A stretch of 64,000 nucleotides of DNA from Mytilus edulis (lineage: Eukaryota > Mollusca > Bivalvia > Mytilida > Mytilidae): positions 55,441,232 through 55,505,231 of the forward strand of contig NC_092349.1 in assembly GCF_963676685.1 (NCBI RefSeq). The letters are read 5' to 3'. The notes under the pieces are model-generated. The model worked only from the letters and a program-made list of their open reading frames with translations, was not told the DNA's origin and ran no database searches. Made by a program: the position numbers and the translations under genes. Below are positions 46,177 through 56,430 of the stretch, one piece after another; position 1 is the stretch's first letter, and each line of letters begins with the position of its first letter.

Positions 46177-46365
46177 CCCAGGCATAGATTACCTTAGCTG
46201 TATTTGGCACAACTTTTTGGAATTTTGAATCCTCATTGCTCTTTAACTTTGTACTTGTTTGGCTTTATAAATATTTTGATATGAGCGTCAATGATGAGTC
46301 TTATGTAGACGAAACGCGCGTCTGGCGTATTAAGTTATAATCCTGGTACCTTTGATAACTATTAT
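46177..46365 (+). repeat. CGTCTGGCG dispersed repeat, longest copy
   Basis: CAGGCATAGATTACCTTAGC, TTTGGCACAACTTTTTGGAA, TTGGCTTTATAAATATTTTG, ATGATGAGTCTTATGTAGAC, GAAACGCGCGTCTGGCGTAT, ATAATCCTGGTACCTTTGAT. Colinear with 9548-9703. Confidence 0.8.
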
Positions 46366-46980
46366 GTGACAGGGACTGTAGTCATGATAGTTGGAGCTTG
46401 AAAATAAAATACATCTCATAATTTATGATGTCTCGAAAGGCTATTTTTATTTTGCTGCAACAGGAAGGTGTCTTAGTAAAAATATATAATAACCTTTCAA
46501 GAAGCCAATATTCATGATATTACTTTGGATTATTAACATGATTAAAGCCAGTTAATTGAATCATACTAATTTTTCTTTTTTTAATATGCATGTCAAAATT
46601 GTCAGGAGAATTGTCAGGCGTCCGTCTTTCTGTCCATCTGTCTGGTGTAAACATGTTGCACCTTAACTTGAGAACAATTTATATATAATAAACTAAATTT
46701 CATAAGACGTTATACATGTACCATAATTGTTTCTTATATAAATCATGATGGTCAAATGATCTGTATACTTTTTTTAGCGAAAATAAGATTAAAACTTTTT
46801 GAATTACAGGACTTTGTAACTAAAACAGGTGTGGTTTTTTTCGCATGTTGCCCCATATCTTAAAATAATTTATGATTAATGCTTGAAACTTTACACACTT
46901 TTGACCTATATTAATCTAAAGATCTGTATACTTTTGGTGATGATTCCATATTTCATTTTAGAGTTATTGACTTTTAAACT
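46366..46980. repeat. Unassigned sequence, then a degenerate two-unit repeat
   Basis: From about 46600 a unit with GTCCGTCTTTCTGTCC, GTTGCACCTTAACTTGAGAA and GATCTGTATACTTTT appears twice (GATCTGTATACTTTT near 46759 and 46921). No gene is visible. Confidence 0.45.
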
Positions 46981-49475
46981 AGAGGCTCTCAAGAGCCTGT
47001 GTCGCTCACAATTGGTCTATGTGCATATTAAACAATGGACACAGATAAATTCATGACAAAATTATGTTTTGGTGATGATGATGTGTTTTAAGATCTTTAT
47101 TTACTGAACATTCTTGTCGCTACAATTATCTCTATCTACATGTATAATGAACTTGGCCAAATAATTACAGTGGAAAATATTTTCTAAAATTTACAAAAAT
47201 TTACAAAAATTTATGAAAATTTTTAACCAGATGCTCCGCAGGGCACAGCTTTATACGACCGCAGAGGTTGAACCATGAACAGTTGGGGCAAGTATGGACA
47301 CAACATTCAAGCTGGATTCAGCTCTAAATTTGGATTGTGATTAAATAGTTGACACAGCATAGGTTTCTGACACAGAATGAATAAGGTCTAATGAACTTAA
47401 AATATTTTTTTTTGCCTTTGAGCAATTCACTATGCTGTTGAATATTAATCCTCTCAAAAAAATGTTTGAAGAAATTTTCTTTTTATTTATGAAATGAGAA
47501 AAATTTAACCCCCCACCCCCCATTTTTTTTCACATCCCCCTTTCCCTTTTCCCAAAACTGATCTCAATTCAAATTTCTAATGGAGTTTGCAACAATAACT
47601 ACTCATTTAAATACATCATAAAATTTTAAAATGTAAAATAAAGTGCTTGTTATCACTGAATGGTAAAGATTATTTTAATTTATCAGTTGGTAGTAAAAGT
47701 GAATATACATTGTATATTGTATAAAACAATGATTTAAGTTGATTCAACTACTATTCTGGACAAAGAAAGATAACTCCAAAATTTCTTGCTATTGCACAAT
47801 ATTGTGCACTAGATATTTTTTGCTATTGCGCAATACTGTGCAATTGAAAATATTTGCTATTGCACAATACTGTGCAATTGAAGATTGATTGCTATTGTGC
47901 AATACTGTGCAATTGAAAATTTCTTGCTATTGCACAATACTGTGCAATTGAAAATTTCTTGCTATTGCACAATACTTAATATAATAATTTTGGATCCCCC
48001 AAGAATTCAATTTTTGTTAAAATCAAACTTAGTTTAATTTTGGACCCTTTGGACCTTAATGTAGACCAATTTGAAAACGAGACCAAAATTTAAGAATCTA
48101 CATACACAGTTAGATTTTGCATATCAAAGAACCCCAATTATTCAATTTTTGATGAAATCAAACAAAGTTTAATTTTGGACCCCTATTTGGACCAACTTGA
48201 AAACTGGACCCATTATCAAAAATCTAAGTACATTTCTAGATTCAGCATATCAAAAAACCCAAAGGATTCAATTTTTGTTAAAATCAAACTAAGTTTAATT
48301 TTGGACCCTTTGGACCTTAATGTAGACCAATTTGAAAACGGGACCAAAAATTAAGAATCTACATACAGTTAGATTCGGCATATCAAAGAACCCCAATTAT
48401 TCAATTTTTGATGAAATCAAACAAAGTTCAATTTTGGACCCTTTGGGCCCCTTACTCCTAAACTGTTGGGACCAAAACTCCCAAAATCAACCCCAACCTT
48501 CCTTTTATGGTCATAAACCTTGTGTTCAACTTTCATAGATTTCTATTTACTTATACTAAAGTTATGGTGCGAAAACCAAGAATAATGCTTATTTGTGCCC
48601 TTTTTTTGCCCCTAATTCCTACACTGTTGGAACCAAAACTCCCAAAATCAATCCCCACCTTCCTTTTGTGGTCATAAACCTTGTGTCAAAATTTCATTGA
48701 TTTCTATTTACTTAAACTAAATTTATAGCGCGAAAACCAAGAAAATGCTTATTTGGACCCTTTTTGGCCCCTAATTCCTAAAATGTTGGGACCAAAACTC
48801 CCAAAATCAATCCCAACCTTCCTTTTGTGGTCATAAACCTTGTGTTAAAATTTCATAGAGTTCTATTCCCTTTTACTAAAGTTAGAGTGCAAAAACTAAA
48901 AGCATTCGGACGACGACGACAAAGACGACGCCAACGTGATACCAACATATAAAAATTGACTATAAAGGGCAATAACTCCTTAAGGGGTCAACTGACTATT
49001 TTGTTCATGTCGACTTATTTGTAGATCTTACTTTGCTGAACATTATTGCAGTTTACAGTTTATCTCTTTCTATAACAATATTCAAGATACATGTAATAAC
49101 CAAAATCTGCAAAATTTCCTTCAAATTACTAATTTCGGGGCAGCAACCCAATAAAGGGTTGTCTGATTAGTCTGAAAATTTCAGGGCAGATAAATCTTGA
49201 CCTAATAGACAATTTAACCCCATGTCAGATTTGCTCTAAATGCTTTGGTTTCAGAGTTATAAGCCAAAATCTACATTTTACCCATATGTTCTATTTTTAG
49301 CCATGGTGGCCATCTTGGTTGGTTGGCCAGGTCATGTCACACATTTAAAAAAAATAGATACCCAATGATGATTGTGGCTAAGTTTGGTTAAATTTTGCCC
49401 AGTAGTTTCAGAGGAGAAGATTTTTTAAAAGTTTACAGATGACAGACACCGGACGAAGATTGAAGATTATTCTTC
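46981..49475 (+). mobile_element. Outer AGAGGCTCTCAAGAGCC repeat split by a modular-family insertion
   Basis: Starts AGAGGCTCTCAAGAGCCTGT then GTCGCTCACA at 46981. It resumes after the insertion at AAAAATTGACTATAAAGGGC, AATAACTCCTTAAGGGGTCA and runs to GACACCGGACGAAGATTGAA at about 49470. The two halves read as one repeat when 47225-48950 is removed. Confidence 0.7.
47225..48950 (+). mobile_element. Modular-family copy inserted into the outer repeat
   Basis: The head AACCAGATGCTCCGCAGGGC and TTTATACGACCGCA (about 47251) are intact. The 35-bp palindromic array is at 47780-47975; the 262-bp and 160-bp modules and GACGACGACAAAGACGACGC follow. The last inverted repeat is missing, and the copy stops at ...ACCAACATAT next to AAAAATTGAC of the host repeat. 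Confidence 0.8.
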
Positions 49476-49529
49476 TTATGCAGGATTTTTGCCCCTGTGG
49501 CTTGGAGCACAGGAATTTGTAAATGTTAA

Positions 49530-50170
49530 GTGGGTCACACAAGGTTTTACTGTCAATGGCAGTCACTATCCTATATAAAACACCTCATTGGCGGTCGCTA
49601 TCCTAAATAAAACACATCAATGGCGGTCACTATCCTATATAAAACACCTCAATGGCAGTCGTTATCCTAAATAAAACACATCAATGGCGGTCACTATCCT
49701 ATATAAAACACCTCATTGGCGGTCGCTATCCTAAATAAAACACATCAATGGCGGTCACTATCCTATATCAAACAACTCAATGGCGGTCGCTATCCTATAT
49801 AAAACACCTCATTGGCAGTCACTATCCTAAATAAAACACCTCAATGGCGGTCGCTATCCTATGTAAAACACCTCAATGGCGGTCGCTATCCTAAATAAAA
49901 CACCTCAATGGCGGTCGCTATCCTATATAAAACACATCAATGGCGGTCACTATCCTAAATAAAACACATCAATGGCGGTCACTTTCCTATATAAAACACA
50001 TCAATGGCGGTCGCTATCCTATATAAAACACCTCATTGGCGGTCGCTATCCTATGTAAAACACCTCAATGGCAGTTGCTATCCTATATAAGACACCTTCA
50101 TTGCAATCTCTATCTATTATAAAACGGTGGATAGCGACCGCCATTGACAGTAAAACCTTGTCTGACCCAC
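49530..50170. mobile_element. 641-bp MITE with 42-bp TIRs, TAA duplication and a 32-bp minisatellite core
   Basis: The left end GTGGGTCACACAAGGTTTTA ... TATCC and the inverse of the right end GTGGGTCAGACAAGGTTTTA ... TATCC match over 42 bp with three differences. TAA flanks it at 49527-49529 and 50171-50173. The interior is about 17 units of 32 bp (CTATCCTATATAAAACACCT then CAATGGCGGTCG), and the terminal unit merges into the TIR. Three-base TWA duplication is typical of PIF/Harbinger elements; the assignment is an inference. Confidence 0.85.
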
Positions 50171-50173
50171 TAA

Positions 50174-50295
50174 ACAAGGGTATCGGGACCGTTCGCCCTA
50201 ACAACATGTTCGCCTTAGGTCCGTTCACTCTGAGTTCGTTCCCCCATAGACGTGATGGAGTCCGTTTGCCCTACTATAAAAATATTAATATTCAG
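50174..50295. other. Linker rich in GTTCGCC/GTTCGTT words
   Basis: GACCGTTCGCCCTAACAACA, GTTCGCCTTAGGTCCGTTCA, GAGTTCGTTCCCCCATAG. Similar words occur inverted near 53970-54240 (AGGGCGAATGGACCCTG, GGGCGAACAGGTACTAGGG), so this is probably a scrap of a shared repeat. Confidence 0.4.
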
Positions 50296-52219
50296 CAGTC
50301 AGGGGACTTACTGAAATAAGTGATTTTTAAATCACTTATTTGAGTAGCAAAATTGAAGCTGTGATTTTGTAGTTTTACTCAAATTTTAAACACATAGGTT
50401 TAACATGTTTTAATAATATCTTTTCATTAATAAAATTGGAAAAAAAAGAACTTTTTGCTTCTTTTATGTAGCAAGGTTTATGCCTTTGGTGCTATCATTT
50501 ATCTGTAAATTCTATTTTAGTTGAAAAAATGCTATAATAATGGCTTTACATAATAAACTCATACTTTCTTAACAGATTTTTCCTGTAAAGTTCATCTTTC
50601 AGATTATGTAATAAAATTCTACTGTCGGCGATAAAAATTTCACTGTTCGGGGGTGTTGAAATTAGTGGGGGTTATTAAAATAATGATACTTAAATTAGTG
50701 ATTTTTGGGAAGGAAATTGAGGTATGATACTTAAACAAGTGATTTTTATGTCATTATCCTAGATTCAGTACAAGGTCATCACCTGATGCCTTAATTAAAA
50801 TATTGTTTGTTTTCCGACCCTATGTTTTGAAACAGGGTAGGTAGGTTTTGAAACAGGGTAGGTAGGTAGGTAAAATATTTTATTTTTCTTTCCCAAAAAA
50901 TAACTGAGCTCGGTACATTTTTTGTCATGGGTAGGCAGGTAGGTATATTTTATTTTATAGATACATAATCTGCATGACGTCATTTTTGTCTGTATTGCTT
51001 TTGTTTAAGTATGTTTTTGCTAATAAATTTCAGGGACTATTAGACTAGTATAAAGTTCCAGGAAGTTTTGAAGAAAAAAATATCATGTAGAATGTGAAAT
51101 TAATTCATATGCACTATTTTGTTTTCAAATATAAAAATATAGGGCTTTCAACATTAATATGCCTGGAACTTTTGAGATTTTTTACTTCATACACTAATAT
51201 TCTGTCCTACGTTCATTGTACGCTTACCTCGACCTAAAGGTTTTCTGTTTGAGATAACTTTGTCCTGGTAAAATATGTCCAGGCAGACATACATTACTAG
51301 TAGAAACAGTCCCTAGTGTGTTTAAATGTTCTTGTATGCCTGGGTTTCCAATAAAAATGATACAAGACTTAAACAAAATTGTCACGTATCTTTTATCGCA
51401 ATTATAAATGATTTGTATGGAAAAACTTGGCGATTTTACTGCCAAATATTCTCCACTTTACAGACCTTTGGTTCATGTCAGATATAAATAATATATCAAT
51501 GCTTGTTGAAGGCATCGTTAACATAATCATCCTGATCCACCGATCACCAAAGGCATTCCTACATAGGATACAAATCCGTTTACAAAATATTTTGTACACA
51601 CGTTGATAATTTTGTATTGGACGAACTTTTTTTTAATGAACCCTACTCTTCAAGTATAAAGACACAGAGTAACGTTCGTCATATCATGATTTTTAACAAA
51701 TGCTTTGAAACTCTAAATGCAAGTGTTCATGTCAAACGCTCACGTGATACCAAACGGACTAGACCTTATCCGGGAAAGATAAAACCCGAGGATTCCAGTA
51801 AAAATGTTTTGAGCGGGAAATACAAATATAAGATTATTTGTAGGAACGGAAAAACAAAATAAAATAAAATCTTGCAGGTAAATACAAATAAAAGATTTTC
51901 AGGCGGAACGAATTTATAGGGTCGGTCGGTAAAGGGCAAACAAACAATATTTTAATTTAAGCCTGAAATGACCTGGTCATCCTAGACAACACAGATGTTG
52001 GTTCTGATAAGTTTAGAAACATAATTAGTCCCTGGATCATTAGTATTCTATATTTAAAGCTATATAATAAAGTTCAATCACTTCTTCTAGTGATTAATTT
52101 GTACTACTTAAATAGGTGATTATTAAAGAAAGACAACTCTTACTTCCAATCTGTATGGAAATAATGTTACTTAAATCAGTGGTTTAGAAAATCACTCATT
52201 TAAGTAAATCCCCTGACTG
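50296..52219. mobile_element. 1.9-kb element with CAGTCAGGGGA ends and repeated subterminal motifs
   Basis: The left end CAGTCAGGGGACTTACTGAA and the inverse of the right end CAGTCAGGGGATTTACTTAA match well, and both continue into AAATNAGTGATTTT. Copies of TACTTAAATNAGTGATTT recur near 50684, 50728, 52103 and 52163. The left end also has a 26-bp hairpin, AATAAGTGATTT-TT-AAATCACTTATT. The interior (ORFs at 51224-51862) is not recognised. The flanks TTCAG and TTAAG differ at one of five bases, so a target duplication is uncertain. Confidence 0.65.
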
Positions 52220-52687
52220 TTAAGGGCATTGAAGTTGAATAAACTTATTCAGATATTTCTATGGTATATATCATGTATATTCTTGAAATTTATCATGTTT
52301 ATGGAAACATTAAAATATCTAAAAGTTTATGGCTTGTTAAGGATCATTAATTGTTCAATGACAAAATAATTTGGATAACCATGATAACTGATTATTGTGA
52401 TACTTGTCTTTTGATGGATTAATAATAAAAACAAACGTTTTGTTTTGATAAAACATTCAGCTTGAAATTAATGAAAACAATGATGTACGAACTGTAAATT
52501 ATGAAACGGATTTACAAGTTCATTTATTTATACTCCAAGACTAGTCATACTGCATACATTTGTGAAATCTTGACTGAATACAATTATTTTGTTAACAAAT
52601 ATCAATAAAGATAAATACATTGTATTCCAGTATTCTACTCTGCAAATCAAAGGGAAAATGATAAATTGATTGCGGCAATATAAATAT

Positions 52688-53858
52688 GGCACTGGCAGCG
52701 GTTACATGGAAATGTAACAATAATAAAAATATTATTGTTACATTGGAGACTAAATGACAGAATGCATGGTTGGATAAGGACCTGATTAATTACGAATGTA
52801 ACAATAACCATTGAGGCTACGGTTACATAGCCTTATTGTTACATGACAAACAGCATTAATGCACGATGGGACTTGTAATATGTACTAAATAATAAAAGTT
52901 GAAGATATTTATTTTGTTATTACAATACATACAATTATTACATGCAATTTCTGTAATTTTTATTTACAATGACAGTTTCTACATATCCAGTTAATGCTTT
53001 TTGGAGCATGTTTAGGTCTGACAGTAAGGCAATCTTTAATGTGTGCCATGCTTATGGTGAGAAATTCTTTTTTTTACTGTAGCAATGTTGATATTCTCCT
53101 CCAATATTTTGGTTGGAGGCATGTGGTATAGTTTCATATGTCGTCTTTCAATATGATCGCATTGCCGTCCATTATGGATTTTAAGTTTACCTCAGATTTC
53201 AGTATCCAACTTAGCAGTTAGCAAACTTTGCTTTTGATGTATCATTTTTTTAGAGCTACGTTTGTATCTATAGCTGTAACGAATTTGTGTCTTGATATTG
53301 TTTCAGTTTCGTTTCAAACGCATCCAAAGTTTTAAATTTTTCATCCAAAACAAACTTGGTAATAGGAATCTCTTCATTCATTGTTCAAAGTATAATGACA
53401 GTAATAAGAGTACATGTAGGTGTGCAGTTAAATAGTACGTTAAAAAGTGAACACTTTTCTCAGCCCGAGTTCTCAACAAGTCAACAAACCATTAAACTAT
53501 ATTTTTTGCCTTTGGCACTTAACTAATCTGAAGTAGTACCTTTCAGAATATCAAAACCATTTATACGTAAAACTATTTGTTGAATAATAATATTTATTAT
53601 TTATCATTATTACAAGTATTATTCAGTACATATGAATGAATTAAGCAACACAACTATAGAAGATTTAAATTTAATAAATCTAGCGTACATTTCTGTTTTT
53701 CATGTAACAATAACACAATGTATTGTAACCGTTGTTACATTCGTAATTAATCGGTTCCTTACCCAACTTTGCATTCCGGCAATTTCCGGCAATTAGTCTC
53801 CGATGTAACAATAATATTTTCATTATTGTTACATTTCCATGTAACTGTAGCCAGCGCC
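52688..53858. mobile_element. Mutator-like element with TIRs of about 150 bp and 9-bp target duplication
   Basis: The ends GGCACTGGCAGCGGTTACAT and (inverse of the right end) GGCGCTGGCTACAGTTACAT open inverted repeats of about 150 bp. These include ATGTAACAATAATRAAAATA, TATTATTGTTACAT, GATTAATTACGAATGTAACA and TATTGTTACATG. The flanks are TATAAATAT (52679-52687) and TATAAACAT (53859-53867), eight of nine identical. Long TIRs plus a 9-bp duplication are the Mutator/MULE signature. The interior minus strand (about 53400-52970) carries broken coding sequence (EIPITKFVLDEKFKTLDAFE, IEYR-like fragments) that may be a decayed transposase N-terminus; this is weak. The element is non-autonomous. Confidence 0.8.
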
Positions 53859-54009
53859 TATAAACATGATAAATATTCTGTCAATTTTTCAACAAACTTG
53901 AACATATTTTGTTCAAACGCTTAAAATAACATGAATAATGCAACTAGACAACAATTCGAAAAATATAAAAATCAGGGCGAATGGACCCTGGGCAAACAGG
54001 TATCAGGGT

Positions 54010-54185
54010 GCATAGGCGGATTTCGGGGGGGGGGGGGGGGGGGTCCAGGGGGCCCGGGCCCCCCCTTTTTGGGAAAAAATTGGTTGCTTATATAGGGAAT
54101 CACTGAAGTGTGACTGGAGTGGGCCCCCTCTTAGGTCAGTCAGTGGGCCCCCACTGATGAAAATTTCTGGATCCGCCACTGGGGC
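54010..54185 (-). repeat. GGCGGATCCAG-type repeat with a poly-G tract
   Basis: On the minus strand it begins CCAGTGGCGGATCCAGAAAT; the plus-strand left edge has GCATAGGCGGATTTCGGGG. A run of 19 G lies at 54025-54043, followed by GGGCCCGGGCCCCCCC. Related to 10478-10645 and 59556-59715. Confidence 0.65.
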
Positions 54186-54464
54186 GAACAGGTACTAGGG
54201 CCAACGTGATTCAGGGCGAAGGGACCCTGATTCTGGGCGATTCCTAAACAAGCCCATGTGCTTGGAGTTGATACATCTGCATACAATGTATAATATTGCA
54301 ACTGCTGGGTCCTCATCTTCATCCTCACTTTTTTTACAGCTCAGGGTACAATGTATTTCATTTTGTTTATATTTCGGTATTTGTATTTGGACTATCCTAC
54401 CCTAATGATACTATACTGTTACTTTAAGTATAAAATAAAACAAGTTCAAAGTCTGTGATTCTCT

Positions 54465-54554
54465 CACAGGCACTTGTTTCTATCCATTGGAAGACCCACT
54501 ATATACGTTGATAGTGGCCATGGGTCTTCCAATGGATAGAAACAAGTGCCTGTG
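54465..54554. mobile_element. 90-bp hairpin MITE with perfect 8-bp target duplication
   Basis: The arms are CACAGGCACTTGTTTCTATC and CATTGGAAGACCCA, inverted around ATACGTTG. GATTCTCT flanks it directly at 54457-54464 and 54555-54562. An 8-bp duplication with CAGG-type ends fits the hAT superfamily. A second, longer copy is at 59985-60098. Confidence 0.9.
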
Positions 54555-54562
54555 GATTCTCT

Positions 54563-56430
54563 TCACTTACTCTTTCCTAGATATTAAATGGTCGAAAAGG
54601 AGCTCATAAAACATTTCGAATGCTCCTTGTACGATATCGTCTTTAGCATGTTTAGACTGTTATCATCACTGATCATAGTTTTCAAAACGATAGATGATTG
54701 TTGATTTTCATATGACGCTACCTTGATTTTTTCGGTCTTTAGCTTACATCCTAAATAAATCCTACATTTCCGGTTTTCAGACTTGAGTCACGTGTCACTT
54801 GGGATATCTGTATCTGCATAGAATCATCTAGACATTGAAAATAAATTTTTAACCCAAAAGAAAACAACATAATAAATGTACAACGAACGTTAATTATTTT
54901 TTAGCATATTTACTAAAACATATTTTGTTTCAAAAATCATGTACATTATTATGGATTATTGCAATTTCCAGCTTTATTTCTGAGAAAATAGTCTAAATAA
55001 TTATGAAATCTTGAAATAATGAAAATCTGTTTTTAGAGGCATCATGGCAAAACAAAATTTTGTTTTAACTTGATTCATCATTTAACGGACGCGTAAGAAG
55101 GTAAGGGGACGATCATGATATTCACGTGGTGTGGGGTGGGCTGGAGGATTTCTTTTTGATCGATTATTTATTTTCTGCACTGTTGAAGCAGGATTTTTCA
55201 TTTTTATGAAAACAAGGGACCGATTATTTAATTTCATAACTATATCATTCTGAAATATTTATTAAAACAAATTTTAAATTCATTTTTTTTTTATTCTTTA
55301 AAAATCAAATAAAATAATACATGTATAATCAAGTCATTATGTACCATTGAATCAGAATAAATCATCGTCATCTGCAGAAATGAATCTTCCGAGCAGATTC
55401 ATTTCTGACTGCATATACATGGATTGCATACATATACGGTATTAAAGTTGGACTGTAACAAGCCTCTTTTAAAAGTATTGCCAAACATATTTCCGATGAG
55501 CAGAGTGAGTGTAAAAATTTAACTTCGACGGAATTTTTGAACTGCTGAAGGACCCAAGAAGCTATATAAGAACAAATGAACAAAATGCTTTCTTTGCGTT
55601 TCCTATAGACCCTTTCTTAATATGAAAACGCAAACTCTGTTTTATTAATTTTTGACAATATTTTGGTCTCAAAGCAAAATTTATAGATTCAGTAAAAGTC
55701 TTTAGGTTATAGGACCAACATCTACAGACCAATATGTAGGATTTAGCAAACATGTTATTCAAAAATTAGATTGGTATGTGGCTTGAAAACAATTTGATAT
55801 GAAGACAAGCTTTTGGTTTTGAAATTTCGTCGATGAGTCATTTGTCTCAATGAAGTTACGTCCCTAGCTGTGAAAAAAGTGAGCTAAGTGTTACTGAGAA
55901 AATAAACCTCAAGTTAAATGACACCTCCTTTCAGACATTTCAAGTATCATTTAGATAATATTTATACTCTTATTATTATAAGATTTCGGAACTGTGTCCG
56001 ACATTCTTTAAAAAAATAAAAAAGATGAATTTAATGAAGAATCTCGTGCCACCTCATACTTACAAATAGCATTTACAAAATGGCTTAACAGACTTGCCGA
56101 GTTATTTATTTTCAATACATTGGAAGTTATATTTTATTTTCAAATTACCACAGAACAAACCATTATTTTTGGGATTATCAAGGCTGAGTTATTTATTTTC
56201 AAAATCCTCCAGCCCCCCCCCTTTCCACTTTTGCAGAATAGCAAATGGTCTTAAACAGATAAACCTAATTTTGCCACTTTCTTCTGTTTTAAAATTTTAG
56301 TTGTAAAAAGCAACATTCTAAGAATTAAATACATCTTATTCTTTTATTTGGGTAAAAATCGTTGACCGATGCACAATTGTTAAAGATGTGCGCCCGAGAT
56401 CAACACTGTAACATTCCTATACAGTTATAA
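54563..56430. other. No recognised gene; one hairpin
   Basis: AT-rich. AGAAATGAATCT-TCCGAGC-AGATTCATTTCT (55377-55407) is a 12-bp-arm hairpin. CTGAGTTATTTATTTTCAA or CCGAGTTATTTATTTTCAA occurs at about 56096 and 56182. The small ORFs show no domains. Confidence 0.45.

Noticed and set aside
49530-50170. Regular 32-bp repeats resembling a CRISPR array
   Set aside because: The units abut with no unique spacers, there are no cas-like genes, and the array lies inside a TIR element of a eukaryotic genome. It is a minisatellite.
50046-50319. ORFs of 60 and 83 codons at the minisatellite edge
   Set aside because: They run through the TIR and 32-bp units of the MITE and have no independent support.
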